From the NCBI GenBank assembly GCA_020636325.1, contig JACJYC010000003.1:186001-250000 (forward strand): a stretch of 64,000 nucleotides of DNA. The letters are read 5' to 3'. The stretch is from Lewinellaceae bacterium. GTDB taxonomy: Bacteria; Bacteroidota; Bacteroidia; Chitinophagales; Saprospiraceae. Both the position numbers and the translations under genes were made by a program. Under the pieces are notes generated by a model. The model made no database searches, was not told the origin of the DNA, and saw nothing but the letters and a program-made list of their open reading frames with translations. Positions within the stretch are counted from its first letter, which is position 1, and each line of letters opens with the position of its first letter. Below, in pieces: positions 31,257 to 40,751 of the stretch.

Positions 31257-32543
31257 TTATTCGATAATCGCCTCCTTTCCCGCCAGGTTGAAGATGAGTT
31301 CGAATTCCGATCCCTCACCCGGTCTGCTCTGCAGCTGGATCCGCCCTCCGTGGGCCTGAACGATCTGCCGGACATAATGCAGGCCCAGTCCGAACCCGGT
31401 CACTTCGTGCAAATTGCCGGTAGGCGCGCGGTAGAATTTGTCAAAGATCTTCTTTTGGTGCTCCGGCGCGATCCCGATTCCCCGGTCCCGGATCCGGATA
31501 TGAATAAACGGCCCCGCATTATGCGTCGATACCCGGATGACAGGCGGTTTGTCGGTATATTTCAGGGCATTTTCCAGCAAATTCTGTACCGCGTTCTTGA
31601 CGTGGACGCTGTCCAGCTCCGCCAGGTCATTGGCTGCATCCAATTGGAATTCAAGCCGCCCTTCCTTTTCTTCCGATTTGCGGGCATAATCCCGGCAAAC
31701 CTCTTCCAGCAATTCGTGAACATGGATAGGCCGGGCCTGGATATGCTTTTGCCCGCTTTCCAGCGAAGCCAGTTCCAGCACTTTCTCGATATGGTCTTTC
31801 AGTTGCTCGTTTTCCCGTTCCAGCAAGGCCAGGTATTCGGCAGCTTTTTCGGTTTTCTTACCGGAAAGGGCTTCGCTCAGCAGCCGCAGGAGGAGCGAGG
31901 TGGAAAAGGCCGGCGTTTTCAGCTCGTGGGTAAGGTTGTTGATGAAGTCGTTCTTGACCTGGTCCAGTTTCCGCAGCCGGTTCGTTTTGATGATCAGCCA
32001 GCCCAGACTGAAGGCCAGCAAGCCGACAAACAGGACCGACAGTACGATCAGGCTCGTCAGCCGGCCCAGCAGGTATCCCAGCAGGTTGGTCACCTGAACC
32101 TCCAGTACAGGCCGGCAGCCGCAATCGGCGCCGATCCGGCCGTAAAGGGTCCTTTGATAATGCTGGTAAGCCGGTTGGTCGCTGCGGTCAGCCCCCGGAA
32201 AGGTGAGCACCGCCTGCTTTTCGTATCCGTCCCAGAGGGTCAGGGCAAAATCCACGGAAATGCCCCTGGAGAGCAGCTCCCGGCTCAGGATATCCTCCAG
32301 AGAATCCCGAAGCGGCCTTCGCACCTCTTCCCGCTGCACCGTATCCCGGTAGGCCTCTATGACCATGGCCCGGACTTCCTTCGACTTTTCGATGCTGATG
32401 TTGACCTGCTCCAGCACGGCGGCCATTTTGGGGTCGAATCGCGCCTTCTCCAGCAATAACCCGACCCGGAGCAGATAGACCTGCACCCAGGCCAGCCCCA
32501 AGAGCGCCAACAAAACCATAACCGCAATGATCCAGTTCTTCAT
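31257..32543 (-). CDS. Sensor histidine kinase (HisKA/HATPase)
   Basis: A membrane sensor kinase of about 428 residues. Helix 1 is near the N-terminus (WIIAVMVLLALLGLAWV), then an extracytoplasmic domain of about 145 residues with a GADCGC cysteine pair, and helix 2 (SLIVLSVLFVGLLAFSLGW). The HisKA box is FINNLTHELKTPAFS with the phosphorylated His. The HATPase domain has NAVQNLLENALKYT (N box), RDRGIGIAPEHQ (G1), and GFGLGLHYV (G2). No response regulator is adjacent, so it is an orphan kinase. The frame opens at 32555, but 32543 (MKNWII) is the likelier start. Confidence 0.92.
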   Translation of the reverse strand: MKNWIIAVMVLLALLGLAWVQVYLLRVGLLLEKARFDPKMAAVLEQVNISIEKSKEVRAMVIEAYRDTVQREEVRRPLRDSLEDILSRELLSRGISVDFALTLWDGYEKQAVLTFPGADRSDQPAYQHYQRTLYGRIGADCGCRPVLEVQVTNLLGYLLGRLTSLIVLSVLFVGLLAFSLGWLIIKTNRLRKLDQVKNDFINNLTHELKTPAFSTSLLLRLLSEALSGKKTEKAAEYLALLERENEQLKDHIEKVLELASLESGQKHIQARPIHVHELLEEVCRDYARKSEEKEGRLEFQLDAANDLAELDSVHVKNAVQNLLENALKYTDKPPVIRVSTHNAGPFIHIRIRDRGIGIAPEHQKKIFDKFYRAPTGNLHEVTGFGLGLHYVRQIVQAHGGRIQLQSRPGEGSEFELIFNLAGKEAIIE

Positions 32544-32618
32544 ATCCGGCTGCAAAATACGGCTTTACCCAAATTACGGCTACTTGCAAATTTCTTAACC
32601 CATTTACATTTATTACCG

Positions 32619-32626
32619 TATATTTG
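32619..32626 (+). promoter_or_regulatory. -7 promoter element of secDF
   Basis: TATATTTG, exact TAnnTTTG match, 146 bases upstream of the chosen secDF start; gives a long leader. Confidence 0.5.
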
Positions 32627-32772
32627 CGCAGTTTTTCCGTAGGGTAGGTTTTTTTTCGTTGGAAGTCAATATTTTAACAAACTGGCTTTCAAGGACAAAC
32701 AACCCGGACAACCTGCGGGGCGACCTACTTGTTTTTACATTTAAAACTGATTTTGGGTTAAATTTTGGAGTT

Positions 32773-35700
32773 ATGCAAGGAAAAGGAGTTGTTAGGTTTT
32801 TCCTGTTCGCGATGGCCGTGATGGCCGTCATTCAGGGCGTTTTCATGCTGAAGTCCTCCGCTGTGGAGAAAAAAGCCGCTGCTTATGCCAAAACCGCTTC
32901 GTCCGGCATCGCCGACGAAACCGAACAGGATAGTGTCTACAAGGCAAAAATGACGGGATACCTCGACAGCGTTTCTACCGAAACCGTATTCCGTATTCCC
33001 CTGATCAAGTCGTACACCTATCAGGAACTGAAAGAGCAGCAGATCAACCTCGGTCTGGACCTGAAAGGCGGTATGAGCGTTGTCCTTCAGGTGGACCTTA
33101 AAGAATTTATTCGATCACTTGCAAAGAATTCCAAAGACCCAACATTCAATCAGGCCCTCGACGATGCCGCCGCAGCCCAGGCCAATACACAGTCTGATTT
33201 CGTTACGCTCTTTGCCGATGCCTGGAGCAATATTGCCGGCGACAAGAAGCTGGCGCCCATATTCATTCTCAACCCGGGACTCCGCAGCGAGATTGACAAC
33301 AACAGCAGTGATTCCGAAGTCATCGCCGTACTGAAGAGAAAAGCCGGCGAAACCGTCGACCTCTCGTTCGACCTGCTCAAAAAACGGATCGACAAAATGG
33401 GCGTTATCCAGCCCAACGTCACCAAGGATCCGGATCGCGACCTGATCCTGGTCGAACTGCCCGGCATCGATAACCCCGAGCGCGCCCGCAAATTCCTGTC
33501 GGCTACCGCTCAGCTCGACTTCCGGAATGTCTACCGCGTTTCCGACCCCGAGATCCTCCCTAATTTCTCCGCAGCCAACGAATTGCTGGCCAAAACCGAA
33601 GGAGTGGATCTGGAACCGACGATCTCCAGGATCGATACCGTTCCGCAAAGGGATTCCACAGGTAATATCATACCCGGATCCGTTGCAAGCTATGATACCA
33701 TCTACGACAACTCGGCTGCCCGCGGTCCGCTGTTCAGCATCCTGACCGTCACCAACGGCTCCTACGGCCGCGCCGTCATGGGCGTAGCCGAAAAGAACAA
33801 GCGCGAACAGATCCTCAACTACCTCAAGCGCGACGACGTCAAGGGACTCTTCCCCGAGGATGTGGTCTGGGCTTTCTCCCGGGATGCCATCGTCAACCCG
33901 ACGGACAACAAGTCGACCAACCTCTACGAACTCTATGCCCTCAAATCCGAGCGCGACGGCTCTGCCCCGCTGACCGGCGAGAACGTTTCCAGCGCTTCGC
34001 CGCAGCCGGACCCGCAGACCAATAAGGTATCCGTATCGCTGAGCATGGACAATGAAGGCGCCCGCACCTGGGGCCGGATGACCACCGCCGCGGCACAGGA
34101 CCAGAACCGCGAGATCGCCATCGTACTGGACGGTGAGGTCGCCTCCGCCCCTCAGGTGATCAACCCGATCACGGGCGGCGTTTCTTCCATCACGGGTAAT
34201 TTCACCATTCAGGACGCAACCGACCTGGCCAATATCCTCCAGGTAGGCCGCCTGCCGGCTACCATGAAGATCATCCAGGAAAACCTGGTCGGCCCGTCGC
34301 TCGGTAAGCAGAATATCCAGGACAGCGTGCTGGCCCTGCTCATCGGCTTCTTTATCGTGATGGCTTTCATGATCATCTATTACGGCAAAGGCGGGGTTGT
34401 ATCCGTGATCTCCCTGTTGCTGAACGTCGTTTTCATCTTCACCGCGCTGGCCTCCTTCGGTACGGTACTTACCCTGCCGGGTATCGCCGGTATCGTATTG
34501 ACCATCGGTATGGCGGTGGATGCCAACGTGATCATCTACGAAAGGATCCGCGAAGAATTGCGGGAAGGCAAGGCGCTGACCTCGGCTGTAACCGACGGCT
34601 TCAAGCATTCCTACTCCGCCATCATCGACGCCAACGTGACGACGCTGCTGACGGCCATCGTACTGAATTACTTCGGTCTGGGCCCCATCAAAGGCTTCGC
34701 CATCGTGTTGATCATCGGTGTGATTTCCTCGCTGTTCACAGCCGTATTGGTTACCCGCCTCATCATTGAATGGTGGATGAAAAAAGGCCGCTCGATCAAC
34801 TTCGATACGGGCTGGTCCAAAAACGTCATGTCCAACCTCAATGTCAATTGGATGGGCATGCGCAAAGTGGCATACGGGGTCAGCGGCGCGATCATTCTGA
34901 TGGGCCTTGCCTCCTTCTTTATCCGCGGCTTTGACCTGGGTGTCGACTTCAAGGGCGGCTATTCCTACAACCTGACCATCGATCCTTCCGTACCCGTTGA
35001 CGCCGACCAATTGCGCACGGCACTGACCACGACCTTCGAAGGCAGCGCCCCCGTAGTAAAAGCAGTCGACGTTTCGAACTCCTACAACGTCGTAACCGAC
35101 TACCTGATCGATGCCGACCAGGTGAATGGCGAGCCGGCTGAAGACCTGGTCATGCAAAAACTGTACGACGGCGTCAAATCGATCGTCGCCGGCGATCTTA
35201 CCATCGAGCACTTCAAAAATCCGGATTTCAGCGGCACACACGTCACCAGCTTCACCAAAGTGGGCCCGACCATTGCCGACGACATTCAGCGAAGCGCCTT
35301 CGAGGCCGGCATTTTTGCCCTGTTGCTGATCTTCCTGTACATCTTCATCCGGTTCAGCAAGTGGCAATACAGCCTTGGCGCTGTGATCGCGTTGTTCCAC
35401 GATACCCTGATCACCCTGGGCATCTTCTCCATGTTCCACGGCATCCTGCCGTTTACCATGGAAGTTGACCAGGCCTTCATCGCAGCTATCCTGACGGTGA
35501 TCGGTTATTCCATCAACGATACCGTGATCGTATTCGACCGTATCCGGGAATACCTGAACACGTACACCAAGCGCGACAAGATCGAAACGATCAATATGGC
35601 CATCAACAGCACGTTGAGCCGGACGACGATCACCTCCATGACCACCTTGTTCGTGGTTTTGGTGCTCTTTATCTTCGGCGGCGCCAGCATCAAAGGTTTT

Positions 35701-35859
35701 GCCTTCGCCATCCTGGTGGGTATCCTGGTCGGTACCTACTCTTCCATCTTCATCGCTACCCCGGTCATGGCCGACCTGAGCGGCGACCTGGAAGCCAAGG
35801 AAGTGAAGAAAAAAGAAACCAAGAAATCCTTCTCACGGGCAACGCAAACAACCCGCTAG
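32773..35859 (+). CDS. secDF: Protein translocase subunit SecDF (fused)
   Basis: A fused SecD-SecF of 1028 residues, the normal Bacteroidota form. It is an RND-type membrane protein that uses the proton gradient to pull secreted proteins from the Sec channel. SecD part: helix 1 at about residues 6-25, the LGLDLKGGMSVVLQVDLKEF motif, a periplasmic P1 domain, then helices 2-6 with TIGMAVDANVIIYERIREELREG. SecF part: VDFKGGYSYNLTIDPS, VGPTIADDIQRSA, and SINDTVIVFDRIREYL. The start at 32773 (MQGKGVVRFFLF) is preferred over 32659 because it opens with the transmembrane helix. The start at 32659 would add a non-hydrophobic extension. Confidence 0.97.
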   Translation: MQGKGVVRFFLFAMAVMAVIQGVFMLKSSAVEKKAAAYAKTASSGIADETEQDSVYKAKMTGYLDSVSTETVFRIPLIKSYTYQELKEQQINLGLDLKGGMSVVLQVDLKEFIRSLAKNSKDPTFNQALDDAAAAQANTQSDFVTLFADAWSNIAGDKKLAPIFILNPGLRSEIDNNSSDSEVIAVLKRKAGETVDLSFDLLKKRIDKMGVIQPNVTKDPDRDLILVELPGIDNPERARKFLSATAQLDFRNVYRVSDPEILPNFSAANELLAKTEGVDLEPTISRIDTVPQRDSTGNIIPGSVASYDTIYDNSAARGPLFSILTVTNGSYGRAVMGVAEKNKREQILNYLKRDDVKGLFPEDVVWAFSRDAIVNPTDNKSTNLYELYALKSERDGSAPLTGENVSSASPQPDPQTNKVSVSLSMDNEGARTWGRMTTAAAQDQNREIAIVLDGEVASAPQVINPITGGVSSITGNFTIQDATDLANILQVGRLPATMKIIQENLVGPSLGKQNIQDSVLALLIGFFIVMAFMIIYYGKGGVVSVISLLLNVVFIFTALASFGTVLTLPGIAGIVLTIGMAVDANVIIYERIREELREGKALTSAVTDGFKHSYSAIIDANVTTLLTAIVLNYFGLGPIKGFAIVLIIGVISSLFTAVLVTRLIIEWWMKKGRSINFDTGWSKNVMSNLNVNWMGMRKVAYGVSGAIILMGLASFFIRGFDLGVDFKGGYSYNLTIDPSVPVDADQLRTALTTTFEGSAPVVKAVDVSNSYNVVTDYLIDADQVNGEPAEDLVMQKLYDGVKSIVAGDLTIEHFKNPDFSGTHVTSFTKVGPTIADDIQRSAFEAGIFALLLIFLYIFIRFSKWQYSLGAVIALFHDTLITLGIFSMFHGILPFTMEVDQAFIAAILTVIGYSINDTVIVFDRIREYLNTYTKRDKIETINMAINSTLSRTTITSMTTLFVVLVLFIFGGASIKGFAFAILVGILVGTYSSIFIATPVMADLSGDLEAKEVKKKETKKSFSRATQTTR

Positions 35860-35874
35860 TAAGGGCAACCCTTG

Positions 35875-35945
35875 TGGTTGCCCCCGTGGTTGCCCCCGTG
35901 GCTGCCCCCGTGGCTGCCCCATGGTTGCCCCGCGGTTGCCCCACA
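35875..35945. repeat. 12-bp tandem repeat (GTGGTTGCCCCC)
   Basis: About six imperfect units GTGGTTGCCCCC/GTGGCTGCCCCC, immediately downstream of secDF. Confidence 0.85.
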
Positions 35946-35956
35946 GCGATCGATAA

Positions 35957-35990
35957 CAAAAGCCCCCTGCGAAATCGCAGGGGGCTTTTG
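35957..35990. terminator. Strong bidirectional terminator
   Basis: A 16-bp perfect stem (caaaagccccctgcga and its complement) closing a tiny loop. The A-rich left and T-rich right ends make it usable for secDF and, in reverse, for rimO. Confidence 0.85.
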
Positions 35991-35995
35991 CGTTG

Positions 35996-36020
35996 AGGCG
36001 ACAACTTCTCGTTGTCGCAT
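35996..36020. repeat. Short palindrome GCGACAAC/GTTGTCGC
   Basis: Arms GCGACAAC and GTTGTCGC around TTCTC. Resembles, more distantly, the TAGCGACG palindromes elsewhere in the window. Confidence 0.4.
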
Positions 36021-36044
36021 CAATTTTGTTTGGGGGTAACCACA

Positions 36045-36117
36045 AGGGTTACCCCAACCAGGTTACCCCAACCAGGTTACCCCAACCAGGTTACCCCAAC
36101 CAGGTTACCCCAACGGC
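36045..36117. repeat. 14-bp tandem repeat (AGGTTACCCCAACC)
   Basis: Five nearly perfect 14-base units ending three bases before the stop codon of rimO. Confidence 0.88.
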
Positions 36118-36120
36118 GAA

Positions 36121-37437
36121 TCAGGATTTAACAACCTCCCCGTACAGGTCAAACTCTTCTGCGTTCGTGATCCGGACCATGGCAAAGTCGCCGATCCGGG
36201 CATAATTATCTTCCGCCGGGACCAATACCTCATTATCGACCTCGGGCGAGTCGAATTCGGTGCGGCCGACAAAATACCCGCCTTCCTTTCGGTCGAAAAG
36301 GGTTTTGAAGGTCTTGCCGATCTTTTCCTGGTTCAATTCCCAGGAGATATCCTGCTGGATTTCCATCAAACGAGCGGCGCGGTCGGCTTTGACCTCGGCC
36401 GGAATGTCGTCGGGCAGGTCAAAAGCCCGGGTGTCCTCTTCGTGGGAATACTGGAAGACGCCCAACCGGTCGAACCGCATTTCGCGGACGAAATCGCAGA
36501 GTTCCTCGAATTCGCGGTCCGTTTCACCGGGGAACCCGACGAGCATGGTGGTGCGCAATCCCAGTCCGGGCACTTTTTGGCGGATCGTCCGGATCAGCTC
36601 CTCGGTCTCCGCGCGCGTGATCTGCCGCCGCATGCGGTCCAGTACCCCGTCGGCGGCGTGTTGCAGCGGCATATCGAGGTAATTGCAGATTTCCGGGCGT
36701 TGGGCCATCACATCGAGGATCTCCGGCGGGAATTTGCTGGGATAGGCGTAATGCAGGCGTATCCAGTCGATACCTTCCACATCGGCCAAAGCGTGCAACA
36801 GGCGGGGCAATTCCCGCTTTTTATACAGGTCCAGCCCGTAATAGGTCAGTTCCTGGGCGATCAGCATCAGCTCCTTGACCCCCATCCTGGCCAGGTTGGA
36901 GGCCTCTTTGACCAATTCTTCGATGGGCCTGGAAACGTGACCGCCCCGCATCAGCGGAATGGCGCAAAAAGAGCAGGTCCGGTTGCAACCCTCCGAAATC
37001 TTGAGGTATGCGTAGTGCTCGGGGGTGGTGATCAGGCGTTCGCCGATCAGTTCGTGTTTATAGTCCGCGTTCAGGCGTGCCAGCAGGTTGGGCAGTTCCA
37101 GGGTGCCGAAATAGGCGTCCACCTCAGGGATCTCCGTCTCCAGGTCGTCCTTGTACCGCTGACTAAGGCAACCGGTAACGAACAGTTTCTCGATTCCCCC
37201 TTCCTTTTTGATCTCGGCGTATTCGAGGATCGTGTCAATGGATTCCTGTTTGGCCAGATCGATGAACCCGCAGGTATTGATGATCACCACATTGGCATCG
37301 TCGTCGTTGCTGTCGTGCACCACGTCAAATTCATTGCCCCTCAGTTGGGTGATCAGATTCTCTGAATCCACCAGGTTCTTTGAACACCCCAAGGTGATCA
37401 CATTGACCTTATCTTTTTCCAGTTTCTTGGTTTTCAT
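36121..37437 (-). CDS. rimO: Ribosomal protein S12 methylthiotransferase RimO
   Basis: A full-length, 438-residue radical-SAM methylthiotransferase that adds a methylthio group to the conserved aspartate of ribosomal protein S12. The N-terminal cluster domain has VITLGCSKNLVDSE, INTCGFID and TGCLSQRY with its three cysteines; the radical-SAM cysteines are in SEGCNRTCSFCAIPLMRG. A C-terminal TRAM domain (FDSPEVDNEVLVPAEDN region) distinguishes this family. SAM-cluster residues are all intact. A TATCTTTG promoter lies upstream; convergent with secDF. Confidence 0.96.
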   Translation of the reverse strand: MKTKKLEKDKVNVITLGCSKNLVDSENLITQLRGNEFDVVHDSNDDDANVVIINTCGFIDLAKQESIDTILEYAEIKKEGGIEKLFVTGCLSQRYKDDLETEIPEVDAYFGTLELPNLLARLNADYKHELIGERLITTPEHYAYLKISEGCNRTCSFCAIPLMRGGHVSRPIEELVKEASNLARMGVKELMLIAQELTYYGLDLYKKRELPRLLHALADVEGIDWIRLHYAYPSKFPPEILDVMAQRPEICNYLDMPLQHAADGVLDRMRRQITRAETEELIRTIRQKVPGLGLRTTMLVGFPGETDREFEELCDFVREMRFDRLGVFQYSHEEDTRAFDLPDDIPAEVKADRAARLMEIQQDISWELNQEKIGKTFKTLFDRKEGGYFVGRTEFDSPEVDNEVLVPAEDNYARIGDFAMVRITNAEEFDLYGEVVKS

Positions 37438-37487
37438 AGAATTGCAAACCGAATCGGCTTGCCCGCAGCTTGAATTTCAAAGTTTCG

Positions 37488-37495
37488 CAAAGATA
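37488..37495 (-). promoter_or_regulatory. -7 promoter element of rimO
   Basis: TATCTTTG on the minus strand, exact TAnnTTTG match, 50 bases upstream of the ATG. Confidence 0.6.
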
Positions 37496-37578
37496 CGGAT
37501 ATTTGTACCATACTTTAAACGGCCCGTTCCCGTTATCCTTTAGGGCAAATTATTGGAATATCCGAGAAAAAGATCAAC

Positions 37579-38262
37579 ATGAGAAAAAACGGACTTATCG
37601 CCATCTTCACCCTTACAACACTCAGCCTTTCCGCTCAGTTCGGCATCAACGGCGCGTACCGGCTGAACAATGCGGAACAATGGAAACTGACGCCGTTCAG
37701 CAGCAATCAGGAACTGGCGGAATTCCTCGGCAACGGTCCCGCGGTCGGCATCGATTACTGGTTCCGGCTCAAGAATGTCCGCATCGAATTTTTACCCGAG
37801 CTCAATGCCGGCTTTTACCATTCCACCATTTCCGAAGTGGACGGCAAATCCTCGGTCGGGCAGTTCAGCTTCTTTTTCAATACCAATATCTACTTCCTCA
37901 ATTTCAAAGGCGACTGTGATTGTCCGACCTTCTCCAAACACGGTCCGCCCCTCAGCAAAGGCATTTTCTTCCAATTGTCGCCGGGCGTTTCGTACTGGAA
38001 CCTCGACCACACTTCGGGTGAACTGGAGGTCAAAGCCGATGCGACAGCTTTCAACATCGGCGCAGGGCTGGGGCTGGACATCGGCCTGAGCGACCTGGTC
38101 ACCATCACCCCGGTCATCGGGTTGCGTTATACCCCTTCGGTTACCTGGGACGGGCTGTCCAAAGCCAACGGCGGCATCAAGGAATGGATCCTGGGCGATG
38201 AAACTTCCAATATTTTCCAGACCAACCTGGGGATCAGGCTTGGATTCCGGTTGGATCAGTAA
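37579..38262 (+). CDS. Predicted outer-membrane beta-barrel protein
   Basis: A 227-residue protein with a signal peptide (IAIFTLTTLSLSAQ, cleavage after about residue 21). The mature part alternates hydrophobic and polar residues in strands with aromatic ends and finishes with LGIRLGFRLDQ, the kind of ending seen in small outer-membrane porin-like proteins of Bacteroidota. A short cysteine-containing loop (GDCDCPTF) is present. No enzymatic motif. Divergent from rimO; a repeated element starts directly after its stop. Confidence 0.75.
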   Translation: MRKNGLIAIFTLTTLSLSAQFGINGAYRLNNAEQWKLTPFSSNQELAEFLGNGPAVGIDYWFRLKNVRIEFLPELNAGFYHSTISEVDGKSSVGQFSFFFNTNIYFLNFKGDCDCPTFSKHGPPLSKGIFFQLSPGVSYWNLDHTSGELEVKADATAFNIGAGLGLDIGLSDLVTITPVIGLRYTPSVTWDGLSKANGGIKEWILGDETSNIFQTNLGIRLGFRLDQ

Positions 38263-38351
38263 CGGATTCTTAAGCCCGCAGGGATTGAGAAGCCTATTAC
38301 ACACAATCCCGCCCAATCCCGGATTCTTAAGCCCGCAGGGATTGAGAAGCC
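38263..38351. repeat. Pair of 32-bp direct repeats
   Basis: Identical 32-base copies at 38263-38294 and 38320-38351, beginning CGGATTCTTAAGCCCGC; the spacer of 25 bases is rich in CCCAATCCC. The first begins right after the stop codon of the barrel gene. Confidence 0.9.
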
Positions 38352-38371
38352 AGTTTAACCCCTGCATTAAC

Positions 38372-38418
38372 CGGCTTACCAATCGGCCCGTCTTTTGGCC
38401 GGGCTCGCTTAGTAATCC
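38372..38418. repeat. 47-bp dispersed element bounded by direct 11-mers, copy 1
   Basis: Contains GCTTACCAATC at the left and GCTTAGTAATC at the right with a GGCCCG/CGGGC core. Related copies are at 47298-47345 and, inverted, at 44972-45018. Confidence 0.75.
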
Positions 38419-38450
38419 TCCGGGGTGACAGGCAATTCCGGCAGTAGGCG

Positions 38451-38458
38451 TATATTTG
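38451..38458 (+). promoter_or_regulatory. -7 promoter element of the beta-helix lipoprotein gene
   Basis: TATATTTG, exact match, 22 bases before the TTG start at 38481. Confidence 0.65.
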
Positions 38459-38480
38459 CCGGACAACAAAACCGAGACAA

Positions 38481-40751
38481 TTGAAAAGGCTCTACTCTAT
38501 CCTGCCGGGATGCGGACTCCTTCTCTTGCTGTTCACCGGCTGTTCACCGGACAAAGGTTCCGAACTCGAAGCCGGGCAACTGCTCCGTTCTTCCGCCACA
38601 TTCCAAACCGCTGACTATCATTTCCCGGGAGCCGACAGCCTCGATCAGCCCGCAATTACCGTCCAGGGCGAGGATATTGTGCTGGATTTTTCCGGCATCA
38701 CGCTGGACGGCGCCGCTGAAACCGATATGCCCGACCAGTTCAAAGGGTTGGGCATCCTGGTGAAGGACAGCCGGAATGTGACCATCAAAAACCTTTCCGT
38801 GCGGGGGTACAAGGTAGGGCTGATGGCCGTCCATGTGGACAGTCTCAAGCTGATCGACTGCGATTTCAGCTACAACTATCGCCCCAGGCTGGCCAGCAAA
38901 CGCGAACGGGAAAGCCTTGCCGACTGGCTGAGCTACCACCAGAACGATCAGGACGAATGGCTCCGCTACGGGGCCGGGATCTACCTCAAGGATTGCACCC
39001 ACCCGGTGGTCAAAGGCGTTACGATCACCCAGAACCAGAACGCCCTGCTGATGACGGGCACGACCGAAGGGCTGATCTACAACAACTTTTTTTCTTTTAA
39101 CTCCGGGCTGGGCGTCGGCCTGTACCGCTCGTCGGGCAACCGGGTGATGCACAACCGCCTCGATTGGAATGTCCGCGGATACAGCCATGAGATCTACCAG
39201 CGCGGGCAGGATTCGGCCGGCATTTTGTGTTATGAACAAAGCAACAACAACACGTTCGCCTTTAATTCGGCAACCCATTCCGGAGACGGCTTCTTTTTGT
39301 GGCCCGGCCAGTCGACCATAGACAGCGGAGCAGGCGGTTGCAACGATAACCTGATCTACGCCAATAACTTTTCCTACGCACCGGCCAACGGGATCGAAGT
39401 GACCTTCAGCAGCAACAAACTGATCGGCAACGAACTCAAAGAGTGCCGATACGGAGTATGGGGCGGCTACAGCTGGAAAACCCTCATGCTCGGCAATACC
39501 ATCGAAAACTGCGATTTCGGCATCGCTGTCGAAAACGGGCAGGACAATACCATTTCGCACAACAACCTGAAGTTTGACAAAGTCGGGATCCAACTCTTTG
39601 AACGGCCCCATCAGCCGGATGAATGGGGTTATTCCAGGGTCAAGGACGTCAGCAGCCGCAATTACCAGATCGCCGGCAACCTGTTTTTCGCCGTCAACAA
39701 TCCGTTCTACATTTCGGGAACGGACCATGTCGCCATTGCCGACAGCAACCAGGTACACGAGGCCCGCGCATTGCTGACCGGCCGGGAGCCCAACGAAGAC
39801 CTGACGTTCAATAACAACGATTTTTATATGGTATACGGCGACGGCAACCCGGTCAAACTCCCCGAAACCAACCGCTTCAACCCGCCGCCGGATAACCCGC
39901 GGTGGAAAGCCCTTGAGGATCGGTTCATCGGGCCGGCGATGGCCGGACTGGACCTGCCCAAACCGCTGCCGGACGGGATGGATGCCAGCCTTTCCGAGGA
40001 TCAGATGGTCGGCCGGAAATTCATTTTGATGAATGAATGGGGTCCCTATAATTTCAAATATCCTTCGATCTGGCTGCGCAGTACCGAGCGGGGCGAATAT
40101 ACCTTCCTGGTATTAGGGCCGCACGGCAACTGGAAAGCGGTCGGCGGCCAGGGCGTCGCCGGCATCAATCCGAAAACCGGCAATTTCCCGGCAACCATCC
40201 GGGTCAAGCGCGACCCGGACGCTACGGTGATTGCCCTCGATCTCGAATTCATCGGCGACGCATTCACCGACCAGTTCGGCAAGGTCAACCCCAAGGGCAA
40301 AGTCTTTCCGATCCGGTTCAACCGGGTGGAGACGGCTGAATACTGGGAAGCTCATTTTTACAATTACGACGAGAATACCGACCCCATTCAACATTATGAC
40401 GCCTTCAAAGCGCTTAAAAACCAGCCGCCGCAGGCCGTCAAAAACCTCGGCGTGCTGACCTTCAACTGGGCGAACGCGCCGGATTCCAACATGAAATCCG
40501 ACCGTTACGGGACTTTCGCCTCCACTACTTTCCCGATTGAAAAGGGAAACTACCGGTTTACCGTCACCAGCGACGACGGCGTCAGGGTATTTTTGGATGG
40601 GAAACTCATCCTCGACCATTGGAGTGTGCACGAAGCGGCTGTCGATATCGTCGAGGTCCCGATTGAAGGCGGCGAGCATACCCTGGAAGTGGAGCATTTT
40701 AACCAGGACGGAGGCGCGACCCTGGATCTGTACATTGAAAAGGCCGGGTGA
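38481..40751 (+). CDS. Right-handed beta-helix (NosD-like) and PA14-domain lipoprotein
   Basis: A 756-residue lipoprotein (LLLLFTGCS, lipidated cysteine near residue 21). Residues about 60-430 are right-handed parallel beta-helix repeats of the NosD/PbH1 type (GVTITQNQNALLMTGTTEGL and similar coils), a fold common in polysaccharide-binding or -cleaving proteins. Residues about 600-756 form a PA14-like carbohydrate-binding domain (YRFTVTSDDGVRVFLDGKLI, then GGEHTLEVEHFNQDGGA). It starts with TTG at 38481, supported by the promoter 22 bases upstream and by the complete signal peptide. Likely on the periplasmic or outer face, with a role in surface-glycan handling. No catalytic residues are identified. 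Confidence 0.85.
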   Translation: MKRLYSILPGCGLLLLLFTGCSPDKGSELEAGQLLRSSATFQTADYHFPGADSLDQPAITVQGEDIVLDFSGITLDGAAETDMPDQFKGLGILVKDSRNVTIKNLSVRGYKVGLMAVHVDSLKLIDCDFSYNYRPRLASKRERESLADWLSYHQNDQDEWLRYGAGIYLKDCTHPVVKGVTITQNQNALLMTGTTEGLIYNNFFSFNSGLGVGLYRSSGNRVMHNRLDWNVRGYSHEIYQRGQDSAGILCYEQSNNNTFAFNSATHSGDGFFLWPGQSTIDSGAGGCNDNLIYANNFSYAPANGIEVTFSSNKLIGNELKECRYGVWGGYSWKTLMLGNTIENCDFGIAVENGQDNTISHNNLKFDKVGIQLFERPHQPDEWGYSRVKDVSSRNYQIAGNLFFAVNNPFYISGTDHVAIADSNQVHEARALLTGREPNEDLTFNNNDFYMVYGDGNPVKLPETNRFNPPPDNPRWKALEDRFIGPAMAGLDLPKPLPDGMDASLSEDQMVGRKFILMNEWGPYNFKYPSIWLRSTERGEYTFLVLGPHGNWKAVGGQGVAGINPKTGNFPATIRVKRDPDATVIALDLEFIGDAFTDQFGKVNPKGKVFPIRFNRVETAEYWEAHFYNYDENTDPIQHYDAFKALKNQPPQAVKNLGVLTFNWANAPDSNMKSDRYGTFASTTFPIEKGNYRFTVTSDDGVRVFLDGKLILDHWSVHEAAVDIVEVPIEGGEHTLEVEHFNQDGGATLDLYIEKAG

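Noticed and set aside
33115..35439. Minus-strand open frame of 774 codons
   Set aside because: Antisense to secDF, with His/Asp/Gly-rich composition typical of shadow frames and no recognisable domain.
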